NCBI GenBank assembly: GCA_022820995.1 | Contig: JAJEEM010000064.1 | Location: 62,001-126,000, forward strand | Direction: 5' to 3' | DNA length: 64,000 nt | DNA from: Gemmatimonadota bacterium | GTDB taxonomy: Bacteria > Gemmatimonadota > Gemmatimonadetes > Palauibacterales > Palauibacteraceae | In this document: positions 35,394 through 44,100 of the stretch, one piece after another | Layout of the letters: every line of letters begins with the position of its first letter | Numbering within the stretch: position 1 is the first letter of the stretch | Made by a program: the position numbers and the translations under genes | The notes under the pieces: generated by a model | What the model saw: only the letters and a program-made list of their open reading frames with translations | Databases searched by the model: none | Told to the model about the DNA's origin: nothing

Positions 35394-35891
35394 TCATGGA
35401 CAGCACGCGGAACTGCGCGTGAACGACATCGAGTTTCCGCTGGGGAAGCGCAGCGTCAACGCGTCGCCGTCGATCTCGACCCCGGTCGGCTCGAGCGGCC
35501 CCTCCCCATCCCGCGCGGTCATCGCAAGCGGGCTCGCCGGAAGTCCCGCCATCGTGCGTCCGTACGAAAGGTGGTGAAGGTGCTCGAAGGTGAGCGTCTC
35601 TCCGTCATACGTGTAGCGTCCGCCCTCGCCGGACCCGCGCCTCGGCTCGTCGCCATCCATGACGAAGAAGAGGACCTGCCACTCGCCGTCCGTGAAGATG
35701 ATGCGCCCGCGCACGGGATGCCGCTCGCCGCTCGAGAGGACGTATTCGTTCGCGGCCCAGGCCCCCGCGAGGGCATCGGCGCGAGGCGACGGCGGCTCGT
35801 CCGCGTCGGGTGGCGGGAAGCCGGGGGAACTCCCCGCCAGCGCGGCTAGGCAGAGCGTGGAGCCGAGGAGAACAAGGGGCGGTGTGGACAT
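35394..35891 (-). CDS. Small secreted lipocalin-like protein, 165 aa
   Basis: ATG at 35891 gives MSTPPLVLLGSTLCLAALAGSS, a signal peptide; the longer frame upstream is not coding. The mature part is beta-strand rich: LAGAWAANEYVLSSGERHPVRG, GEWQVLFFVMDGDEP, GRYTYDGETLTFEHLHHL, and GVEIDGDALTLRFPSGNSMSFTR, with two C-terminal Cys (ACCP). This resembles small lipocalin-like domains. It precedes the Tat aminotransferase on the same strand by 35 bp. No function can be assigned. Confidence 0.7.
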   Translation of the reverse strand: MSTPPLVLLGSTLCLAALAGSSPGFPPPDADEPPSPRADALAGAWAANEYVLSSGERHPVRGRIIFTDGEWQVLFFVMDGDEPRRGSGEGGRYTYDGETLTFEHLHHLSYGRTMAGLPASPLAMTARDGEGPLEPTGVEIDGDALTLRFPSGNSMSFTRSSACCP

Positions 35892-36070
35892 GGGCTGCGT
35901 CTCCGGGTCGCCGGGGATCGTTCGTCCCGCAACGTGACGCGGCCCGCGGCGAGCGACAAGCGGCGGCCCGGCAGCCGCGGACCGCCGGGGTCGCCGGGTC
36001 TTCGCGATCCGCGTACCGTGAGATCGTCCGCCCGACGACGATGGGCGCAACCGGATCGAGAGGTCGAGCG

Positions 36071-36991
36071 ATGCGAACAGAACGGGGAGCGTTGAGCGTG
36101 GCCGGTGCAATCCTGACCTTGGCGGTGACGGCGTACGGGGCCGCGCTCGCGGCTCCGGCCGCAGTCGGAGCCCAGGAGGTCGGCCCGCCGAACGGGTCGC
36201 TCGTGATCGTGGGCGGAGCCATGCGAAGCCAGGAGATCGCGAACCGGTTCGTGCAACTGGCCGGCGGAACGGACGCGCGGATCGTCGTCATCCCCACGGC
36301 GGGCGGGGCCGAGTCCTACGGGCCGTCGTTCGGCGGCGTGAGGCCCTTCCAGGCGGCGGGGGTCGAGCACCTCACGGTTCGCCACACGAACGACCGCGCA
36401 GAGGCGGACAGCGACGCCTTCGTGGCCGCCATCCGCGAGGCGACCGGCGTCTGGTTCACCGGGGGACGCCAGTGGCGCCTGGTCGATTCCTACGCGGGGA
36501 CGCGGACCGAGGAGGAGTTGTGGGCGCTCCTCGAGCGCGGCGGGGTGATCGGCGGCTCGTCGGCCGGCGCGACGATCCAGGGATCGTACCTGGCGCGCGG
36601 GGACACGGCGACGAACACGATCATGATGGGGAGTCACGAGGAGGGGTTCGGGTTCGTCCGAAACACGGCGATCGACCAGCACCTCCTGTACCGGAACCGC
36701 CAGTTCGACATGCTGGAGATCATCGAGGCCCGGCCCGAACTCCTCGGCATCGGCATCGACGAGAACACCGCGATCGTCGTGCAGGGAGACCGCTTCGAGG
36801 TCATCGGAGAGTCCTACGTCGTCATCTACGACAACCGGAGCATGCTCGACAGCGGCGGCCTGTTCTACTTCCTCGCGCCCGGCGACCAGTACGACATGGC
36901 GGAGCGTCAGGCCTATCGTCCGGCCCGCACCCTGACGCCTCTCGGACGCGTCGAAGCGCGCCCGTGGCCGCGGCGCCAGCCCGACCGCTGA
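36071..36991 (+). CDS. Secreted cyanophycinase-like peptidase, 306 aa
   Basis: Peptidase family S51. After a signal peptide (SVAGAILTLAVTAYGAALAA), GSLVIVGGAM starts the fold. IVVIPTAGGAESYGPSF, GVWFTGGRQWRLVDSYAGT and GGVIGGSSAGATIQGSYLARG follow; the nucleophile Ser is about residue 164 (GSSAGA). A catalytic Glu/Asp partner and His are expected from downstream segments IDQHLLYRNRQFDMLEII. Cyanophycinase releases beta-Asp-Arg dipeptides from cyanophycin, but secreted homologues could act on other poly-amino-acid or isoaspartyl substrates. The MFS transporter starts 22 bp downstream. ATG at 36071. Confidence 0.82.
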   Translation: MRTERGALSVAGAILTLAVTAYGAALAAPAAVGAQEVGPPNGSLVIVGGAMRSQEIANRFVQLAGGTDARIVVIPTAGGAESYGPSFGGVRPFQAAGVEHLTVRHTNDRAEADSDAFVAAIREATGVWFTGGRQWRLVDSYAGTRTEEELWALLERGGVIGGSSAGATIQGSYLARGDTATNTIMMGSHEEGFGFVRNTAIDQHLLYRNRQFDMLEIIEARPELLGIGIDENTAIVVQGDRFEVIGESYVVIYDNRSMLDSGGLFYFLAPGDQYDMAERQAYRPARTLTPLGRVEARPWPRRQPDR

Positions 36992-37013
36992 CCCACGGCC
37001 GCAGGGGCGCCCG

Positions 37014-38255
37014 GTGAGGCGAGGGCTCGTCCTCGTCGCGCTCATCGCGGCGGGGGAGGGCGTCTTCCTCCTCCCCTTCGTCCTCGCGCGCGTCTTCCGG
37101 CCGACGCTGCTCGACGCGTTCGGCATCACGAACCTCGAACTGGGGACCGCCTTCTCACTGTACGGGATCGTGGCGATGGCGGCCTACTTCGCGGGCGGCC
37201 CGCTCGCGGATCGGTATTCGGCCCGGCGGCTCATGGCGCTCGCGCTGCTCACGACGGGACTCGGCGGGATCGTGCTGGCCGACTTTCCTCCGCCGCGGAC
37301 GATGAACCTGCTTTGGGCCTTCTGGGGGATGACGACGGTCCTCCTCTTCTGGGCCGCGATGATCCGGGCCGCGCGCGAATGGGGCGGACAGTCGGCTCAG
37401 GGCCGCGCCTACGGGCTCCTCGACGGGGGCCGAGGTCTCCTGGCGGCGCTCGTTGCGACCCTCTCGGTGGCCGTCTTCGCCTGGCTTCTGCCGGGAGAGG
37501 CGTCCGCGGCCACGCCCGAGGAACGGGCCGCGGCCTTCCGCGGCGTGATCCGGGTCTTCACCGGCATCACCCTCGCCAGCGCGGCCTTCGTGTGGCTCGT
37601 CGTGCCCGACAGCACTCCGGGCGCCGACACCGACGACCGCCCGAAGCTGTCGCTGGAGGGGGTGCGAGCCGCGTGCCGCATGCCGGCCGTGTGGCTGCAG
37701 GCCGTCATCGTCATCTGCGCCTACACGGGGTACAAGGCGACGGACGACTTCTCGCTCCTGTCGCGGGACGCGCTCGGGTTCGACGACGTCCAGGCCTCCG
37801 GGATCGGCACGCTCGCGTTCTGGATCCGGGCCGCGGCGGCCATTGCGGCGGGCTACCTCGGAGACCGAATCGACGCCTCCCGCGTCATCGTGTGGGGGTT
37901 CGCGATCCTCATCGGCGGCTGCCTGCTCATCTCGTCCGGGGTCCTCGTACCGGGGCCGGCCTGGATGCTCATCGCCACCATCGTCACCGCCAGCGTCGGC
38001 ATCTACGCCCTCCGCGGCGTCTATTTCGCCCTCCTGGCCGAAGCCGACGTGCCGCTTGCCTACACCGGGAGCGCGGCCGGCGTCGTCTCCGTCCTCGGCT
38101 TCACGCCCGACGTCTTCATGGGGCCGCTGATGGGCGTTCTGCTCGACAACTCACCGGGGCTCGCCGGACACCAGCACGTGTTCGCCGCCGTGGCCGGCTT
38201 CGGCGCCATCGGCCTCGTCGCCGCCCTCGTCTTCCGCCGGGTACGGCGTACATGA
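37014..38255 (+). CDS. MFS transporter, 413 aa
   Basis: GTG start at 37014, 22 bp after the cyanophycinase stop. Twelve hydrophobic segments are visible. The first is LVLVALIAAGEGVFLLPFVLARV, followed by the loop motif YFAGGPLADRYSARRLM (the G-x-L-a-D-R-x-x-x-R type MFS signature). The central loop has SVAVFAWLLPGEASAATPEERAAAF and PDSTPGADTDDRP. The second half contains DFSLLSRDALGFDDV and GYLGDRIDASRVIVWGF, a copy of the signature. The likely role is uptake or export of amino acids or dipeptides produced nearby, but the substrate cannot be read from sequence. Confidence 0.85.
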   Translation: MRRGLVLVALIAAGEGVFLLPFVLARVFRPTLLDAFGITNLELGTAFSLYGIVAMAAYFAGGPLADRYSARRLMALALLTTGLGGIVLADFPPPRTMNLLWAFWGMTTVLLFWAAMIRAAREWGGQSAQGRAYGLLDGGRGLLAALVATLSVAVFAWLLPGEASAATPEERAAAFRGVIRVFTGITLASAAFVWLVVPDSTPGADTDDRPKLSLEGVRAACRMPAVWLQAVIVICAYTGYKATDDFSLLSRDALGFDDVQASGIGTLAFWIRAAAAIAAGYLGDRIDASRVIVWGFAILIGGCLLISSGVLVPGPAWMLIATIVTASVGIYALRGVYFALLAEADVPLAYTGSAAGVVSVLGFTPDVFMGPLMGVLLDNSPGLAGHQHVFAAVAGFGAIGLVAALVFRRVRRT

Positions 38256-38282
38256 TGGCAACCTTCCCGTGGGCCCCCGGCC

Positions 38283-38912
38283 TCAGCAGCGCTCTCGTCT
38301 GAAATCGGCCGGACGGCATGTGAACCCCCACTCACCCCACAGCCCGCTTCCGGCCGCGGATGCGGCGGCCTCCGCCGCCAAGATCCGGTCTTCGTAGCGC
38401 CGATTGGGCGGGATGACGAACGCGAGCGCGTACCCGCTCGCGACCATGTGCTCGTTCAGCATGTCCCCGCCCGGGAGGAAGAGGTAGGCGAGGTCCCGGT
38501 CGAAGGTGTCGACCCGGACGGCGTCGTACTCGACTCCGAGCGCCGTGTTCACCGGGGCGACCCGGAGCAGTTCCTCGCGGGCGCGGGCGCCCCACGGTTC
38601 CTGCGCCATTTCCGGGGCGTCGATGGAGAGAACCCGGATTTCCCGGCCATCGGCGCAGCGGACGGAATCTCCGTCGATCACGAAGGACAGGACGCAGTCC
38701 CCGCTCGGCATGGGGGGCGGCGGGGGCGGGGGCGGCGTCGACTCCGAGCACCGCGCCACCGCGAGGGCGGCGAGGACGACCGCGGCCGCGATGCCTGACC
38801 GGCGCCCCGCCCGGCGCGGCCCCGCGATCCTGCCACAGGCTGCTATGGACCGGACCGGGTCACGGGCCGACCCGGAGCGTCCCCACCTGATCGGTTCCCA
38901 GATGGCGGCCAT
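38283..38912 (-). CDS. Thermonuclease (SNase-like) family protein, 209 aa
   Basis: The last 140 residues are a staphylococcal-nuclease-like OB fold: CVLSFVIDGDSVRCADGREIRVLSIDAPEM, EELLRVAPVNTALGVEYDAVRVDTFDRDLAYLFLPGGDMLNEHMVASGYALAF. The key Arg in IRVLSIDAPE and Asp in GDSV are present, as is the Glu/Arg pair of the catalytic site by position. A Pro-rich linker follows a hydrophobic region GIAAAVVLAALAVARC, which may be a lipobox. No ATG, GTG or TTG lies between 38912 and that region, so the gene starts at 38912, overlapping the DUF6503 gene by 53 bp, or uses a non-standard start. Presumed secreted nuclease; confidence moderate on N-terminus. Confidence 0.72.
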   Translation of the reverse strand: MAAIWEPIRWGRSGSARDPVRSIAACGRIAGPRRAGRRSGIAAAVVLAALAVARCSESTPPPPPPPPMPSGDCVLSFVIDGDSVRCADGREIRVLSIDAPEMAQEPWGARAREELLRVAPVNTALGVEYDAVRVDTFDRDLAYLFLPGGDMLNEHMVASGYALAFVIPPNRRYEDRILAAEAAASAAGSGLWGEWGFTCRPADFRRERC

Positions 38913-39630
38913 CGGCGTTCACGTACCATCCCCGCAGTCGGGGCAGACGCAGTCCGCCGTCCCCGATCAGGCCCTCGAACGTGATGTACTCGCCATCGTT
39001 CGCATCCTCGTCGTGGTAGAAGCGGCAGCCCACGAGTTGTGCGGTACGGGGATCGAAGTAGAAGTACCATGTATCGCCGCCGGTATCGGGGTCGTAGGTG
39101 ACCCGGACGGCGTGGACCTCCCGGTCCAGGAAGGTGGTCTCGATGACGTCGGGGTCGAGGTGGGAGCCGGGGTCGGAGATCTTCATCGGAAGACCCGCCA
39201 GGAACCCGTAGTAGCTGCGCCAGAACATCCCGTCCTCGCGATGAAGGCGCATGCGCTCGCGGTCCGCGTCGGGAAGGTCCGCCTGCGCGACGCCGTCCAC
39301 GGTCGCGGACCAGCCATCGGCCGTCGTCTCGTACTCGATCGAGGACCCGCGATAGCGGCCCGACAGGGCGAAGTCGCGCTCGTCCGCGCCGAACTCCAGG
39401 TCGACGGCGACGCGTTCCCCGCCCTCTCCGTCCGTCCCGACCCACGACATCGAGATGGACCGGCTCCCCCAGACCCCATCCGCATCGTGGAAGGCCACGG
39501 ATCTGGCCACGAGTTCCTGCGAGGGGGTGAGATCGACTTCCGCGACCGAACCGGAGGCGTCCTCCTCCGCCGGAGGACGAGGGCCGCAGGCGACGGCGAA
39601 CAGGACGAGACAGCACCAGAGAGTTTTCAT
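38860..39630 (-). CDS. DUF6503 lipoprotein, 256 aa
   Basis: A lipoprotein signal (MKTLWCCLVLFAVACGP) is followed by a beta-rich domain. Recognisable DUF6503 stretches are SVAFHDADGVWGSRSISM, DGMFWRSYYGFLAGLPMKISDPG, VRVTYDPDTGGDTWYFYFDPRTAQLVG and GEYITFEGLIGDGGLRLPRLRGWYVNADGRHLGTDQV. The family is common in Bacteroidota and relatives as outer-membrane lipoproteins of unknown function that look structurally like lipoprotein-sorting factors. It overlaps the start of the nuclease gene. ATG at 39630. Confidence 0.8.
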   Translation of the reverse strand: MKTLWCCLVLFAVACGPRPPAEEDASGSVAEVDLTPSQELVARSVAFHDADGVWGSRSISMSWVGTDGEGGERVAVDLEFGADERDFALSGRYRGSSIEYETTADGWSATVDGVAQADLPDADRERMRLHREDGMFWRSYYGFLAGLPMKISDPGSHLDPDVIETTFLDREVHAVRVTYDPDTGGDTWYFYFDPRTAQLVGCRFYHDEDANDGEYITFEGLIGDGGLRLPRLRGWYVNADGRHLGTDQVGTLRVGP

Positions 39631-39708
39631 CTCTCAATACTAGCAGTCCGCGTTGAAACGCCGCTACATTCGGGCGATTCGCCACTTTCCACACTCGGAG
39701 GCTTTTTC

Positions 39709-40305
39709 ATGCGGCGTGACAGAACATCGAACGGGATTCGGGCCGCGGCGACCTTGCTGCTGGCGCCGCTCGCCATCGCCTGCGCCGGCGACGGGACGGA
39801 GGACGCGGCGGGTGACGCGGCGGACGGTGCGGAGAGCGCCGAGGAGGCGCCGGCGGCCGCCATGACCTCAGGCGTGCCCGAGGGTGTGATCACGGATCTC
39901 CGGGAAATCGCCTTCGCCGACGAACTCGCGGTCGCACTCGACGCGATGGAGGAGACCGAGAGCGGTCTCTTCATTCAGGTGTTGCAGGATGGGAGCGGCC
40001 CGCCGGCCGGCTACGGCGACGAGATGCATGTGCACTACACCGTCTGGCTGCCGAACGGGAGCAAGGTGGACTCGAGCCACGATCACAACCCGCCCGAGCC
40101 GCTCGAAATGATCCTCGGCTCGACCGCCCTCATCGACGGCTGGGTGGAAGGAGTGACCGGCATGCGGATGGGCGAGCGCCGGAAGCTCGTGCTGCCGTAC
40201 GATCTCGCCTATGGAACCGAGGGGCGGCCACCGGCGATCCCCGCCTACTCGCCGCTCGTGTTCGAGGTCGAACTCGCGGAGCACATTCCCACCGGGGAAG
40301 GCTGA
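39709..40305 (+). CDS. FKBP-type peptidyl-prolyl isomerase lipoprotein, 198 aa
   Basis: ATG at 39709 has CGGAGG seven bases upstream. The lipobox is LLLAPLAIACAG, followed by an acidic Ala/Asp/Glu linker (about residues 27-55). A short helical segment (DELAVALDAMEETESGLFIQVL) leads to an FKBP domain. GDEMHVHYTVWLPNGSKVDSS, PLEMILGSTALIDGWVEGVTGMRMGERRKLVLP and YGTEGRPPAIPAYSPLVFEVEL cover the strands and the active-site Tyr, Trp and Phe-lined pocket. It probably assists folding of periplasmic or outer membrane proteins. It is 34 bp upstream of FAH hydrolase on the same strand. Confidence 0.88.
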   Translation: MRRDRTSNGIRAAATLLLAPLAIACAGDGTEDAAGDAADGAESAEEAPAAAMTSGVPEGVITDLREIAFADELAVALDAMEETESGLFIQVLQDGSGPPAGYGDEMHVHYTVWLPNGSKVDSSHDHNPPEPLEMILGSTALIDGWVEGVTGMRMGERRKLVLPYDLAYGTEGRPPAIPAYSPLVFEVELAEHIPTGEG

Positions 40306-40339
40306 TCGTGATCCGGACCGGGGCGATCGGGCCGGGGCG

Positions 40340-41197
40340 GTGACCGCGTACGTCCGCTTTCTCGCACCTGACGCCACCGACCACACGGGCGCCGAGACCG
40401 CCGGGGACGACGGCGCCCGCTGGGGGGTCGTGGAGGACGAGGTCCTCGCGGACGGAATCATCGAGGAAAGCATGGTGGAGGAACTGGCGGCGCCTCCCTT
40501 CGGCGGGGAGATCCGCACCGGGAAGCGGATGCCGCTCGATGAGCTTCACCTCCTCGCGCCGGCGACGCCGTCGAAGGTCATCGCGGTGGGCCTGAACTAC
40601 CGGAGCCACCTCGACAACAGCCCGATCGGGACCCGCCCGGAGCCCGCGGAACCCCCCCTGTTCGCGAAGCTGCCGAGTTCGATCGTCGGGCCGGGCGCCG
40701 CGATCGAGATTCCCCCGGACGCGGAAGTCGTCCACGCGGAAGGAGAAGTCGTCGTCGTGATCGGCCGGGCGGCGCGTCACGTCGGTCCGGAAGAGGCCGG
40801 CGAGCACATCTTCGGGGTGACCGCGGGCAACGATGTGAGCGAGCGCACCTGGCAGCGCGACGATCTTCAATGGCTCAGGGCCAAGGGGAGCGACTCGTTC
40901 GGGCCGCTCGGGCCGCGGATCGTGACCGGCGCGGCGTGGGAGGACCTGCGCCTGCGCACGCGCCTCAACGGCGAGGTCGTACAGGACGCGCGCACCTCCG
41001 ATCTCATCTTCTCCATCCCCGAGATCATCGCCTACGCGAGCCGCTACTTCACGCTGCTTCCCGGCGACGTGATCTATACGGGAACCCCCGGGAAGACGTC
41101 GGCGCTCTCTCCCGGCGACCGGGTGGAGGTGGAGGTGGAGGGGGTCGGCGTGCTGGCGAACGACGTGAAGGTCGAATCACGGAAGGACGGGACATGA
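40340..41197 (+). CDS. Fumarylacetoacetate hydrolase family protein, 285 aa
   Basis: GTG start at 40340. The fold's cap and core are present: KVIAVGLNYRSHLDNSP, then HAEGEVVVVIGRAARHV with the metal-binding Glu pair, GVTAGNDVSERTWQRDD with the metal Asp, and WLRAKGSDSFGPLGPRIV. PGDVIYTGTPGKTSALSPGDRVEVEVEGVG closes the protein. Family enzymes hydrolyse beta-diketo or cleave oxaloacetate-like C-C bonds in aromatic or amino-acid breakdown. Which one applies here cannot be said. The stop overlaps the start of the M14 gene as ATGA (41194-41197), so the two are translationally coupled. Confidence 0.82.
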   Translation: MTAYVRFLAPDATDHTGAETAGDDGARWGVVEDEVLADGIIEESMVEELAAPPFGGEIRTGKRMPLDELHLLAPATPSKVIAVGLNYRSHLDNSPIGTRPEPAEPPLFAKLPSSIVGPGAAIEIPPDAEVVHAEGEVVVVIGRAARHVGPEEAGEHIFGVTAGNDVSERTWQRDDLQWLRAKGSDSFGPLGPRIVTGAAWEDLRLRTRLNGEVVQDARTSDLIFSIPEIIAYASRYFTLLPGDVIYTGTPGKTSALSPGDRVEVEVEGVGVLANDVKVESRKDGT

Positions 41198-44100
41198 TGC
41201 AGCCCCGCACGCAGTCGTTCGGCAGCCCGCGGCAAGACCCTGCGTCGGCGGCGAGAGCCGTGTCCGTTGCTCTTGCGTTGGCGGTCGTGTTCGCGGCGTC
41301 CCCGGCCTCCCGCGGGCTTGCCGCCCAGCAGGCAGCGGATCTCGCGACGCTGTTCGAGCTGGGGACGCTCGTGCTCGATACGAACGGCGACAGCGTGCCC
41401 GATCTCGTGAACGCCGCGCTCGTGATGGGGGACGACCCCTCGTCCATCGTCCAGGCGGCGGGCGCCGAGGTCGCCGCCCGGCTGGGGTTCGAGACGATGG
41501 CGATGGACCTGCCGCTCTCCCGGAACCCGGAAGGCGGCCAGGTCGGGATCGTCGTGGGACGGAGCGGACTCGCGGGCGCCGGCCTGCGTTCGCCGGGCAT
41601 CGACCCCGCCTCCCTCGATTCGGGGGAAGGCGCCGTGGCGGTGCGCGAGGAGGACGGGCGCACGTGGGTCCTCGTGGTCGGCGGGGACGACGAAGGGCTG
41701 CAGGCCGCGGCCCGCCTGTTCGCCGGAGTCCTGCCGCATACGCGAACGCTTTCGACGGCGAAGCTGAGCCGCGTCCGGGACGATCTCGCCGAGACGCTGG
41801 AGGCCGGGGGCGTGCCGGACGCGACCGTGCGCCTGACCCAGGCGAGGGTCAGGGCGGGACAGGCCGGTGTGGGACGCGTCATCGCCGAGATCGAGGTGGA
41901 TGAGGCGAACCTGGGCGCCGCCGCGGAACTCCTCCGCGGACTCGCCGCCGGCGACGCGACCGCCGAGGCCGGCGAACCGGAAGAGGCGGAGGACGAGGCG
42001 GAGACCGGGGACGAGGACGAATCGACCGACGCGGAGACTCCCCGGACGCGCCTGGCGTACCCGGGGCTCGAATCCGTGGAGGCGCGGCTGGCGGGCGGTC
42101 CCACGATCCGGATCGCCGGGCGCGCGGCGCCGGATGCGCCGGGGCCCATCGCCGGCCGGCCGGGCAGTGGCGGCAAGAACGACATGGACCTCTCCAACCT
42201 CTATACCTCCGACGGGCTGCTCGGCGGCGGGGTGCTCCCGAACCGCGTGGACGCGATGCTCGCGCCCGGCGAGGGAGGCATCGACGGCCTGCCCGATCTG
42301 GCCGGACGGCTCGGACTCGAATCGACCGGGATCACCGTGCCGCTCGTCGCCCCGGCTTCGTCGATCGAACGGGCCGCCGCCCGGCCCACGCTGGTCCTGG
42401 CCGGGGTGGACAACGCACTGACCCGGCAGCTCGCCGACAGCGCGAAGGTCGACCTCGAAGCGCTCGCCCCCGGCGAAGGGCTCATCCAGGTGGTCCCCGC
42501 GGCCTTCGGGTCCAAACCGGCCCTCGTCGTCTCCGGCGCGGACGCCGCCGGGGCCGAGCGCGCGCTCGATCAGCTGGCCCGGACGTTCCCGCACCTCGCG
42601 GAGCGCGGCGACGACCGCCCGACCATCGACGACGTCGAGCGCGGCCTGTGGGATGCGCTGTCCGGCCACTCGCCCGTGGGCCAGGCGGCGACCGGCCTCT
42701 ACAAGCTCGGCCGCATCGCCGACAGGCTCGCGGACCGGCAGATCGCCCGCGCGGACGTGCTGATGTCCGTCGAGAAGGCGGACCCCGGCCTGCAAGCGTT
42801 TGTGCAGGCCCGCGCGGCGGAGGCGCTGGGCGTCTCCGACGCGGCCGCCGTCGACGTCACGATCGACGACCGCGATGTCCGGCGGGCGGCCACGATCTTC
42901 GCCGACACGCTCGCCCTGCCGTCGGAAGTCGACCGCTTTCGGGAACTGTTCCGCGACCGGGTGCTGCCGGCGGCGTCATCCGCCGGATCCGCCGCGCCGA
43001 TCCGGGTGGAGGCCCGCCTGAGCGAGCCGCCGGAAATCCGCCGCCAACTGGAGGAGGAGGCCCGGGACGCCCTCCTCGAAGCGGGGGCTCCGGCCGACGC
43101 CGTCGAGGTCCGCGTCCTCTCCGCCTTCAAGCAGGGCTATTCCTGGCTCGAAGAGGTGGTCCTGCCGCAACTCGCGGGCCGCAGCCCCGGTGAGATCGGA
43201 GAGATCGTCATCCGCTTCCGCCGTAACGATCCGCCGGAGGACTGGCCCCAGCAGGCGATTCACACCCCCGTCCGCTGGCTGCACGAGATCTTCCCCATCG
43301 ACGAGATCTTCGCCCGCGAACTCGGGCTCGAACCGGCGAAGGTCCGCTTCGAGCAGACGACCGAGGGCCCGATCTACGAGGTGAGGGTCACCGATTCCGG
43401 CGGCGCCGAGATCCTGTCGGGCGATTTCGAGCCCCGCCGGGTGATGCGTCCGTACTTCGACCGCTTCCGGGACTACGAGCACGTCCGCGTGACGACGGGC
43501 TGGATCCACGCGGCGGCGGGAGACCGCACGCTCGCCGACGAACGCATCGTCACCGACCCCGAGGCCTTCTGGGACCATTACCAGAGCGTCGTTCTGCCGG
43601 CGATCTACGACTACGTGATGGACCGGCACGACGGGATCCCCGACGGCGGGAACGCGGACGCGCCCTACTTCGGCGAACTGACGGTCGAACTCGAGATGAG
43701 CGAGCCCAACTACCGGCTCGAGATCGACAACGAGATTCACGCCCCGATGGACGCCCTCCACGAGGAAATCTACTTCGGGACGATCGAGTTCTTCGACGTC
43801 CTCGGCCGCAACTCGCGCGGGCAGGGGCTCACCTTCCCCGGGCGCATCCTCCCGGTCATGCGGCCGCGCGGCGACGGGCGGCCGGCGGAACTCCGGGTGA
43901 GCTTCACGGGGTTCGCCACCTCGCGGCCAGCGGTCGTCGTCGCCTTCGAGGATGCGGCGGGCGCGGCGGACACGATGCGGCTCGACATTCCGAAGACGGG
44001 CCTCGAACGGCCTTCCGCGCGGCTCGCCGTGGTGCGCGCGGGCGAGCCCGGAATCGCGCACCTCGGGCTGCGCGTCCGCGTCGACACGGACGCCGACATG

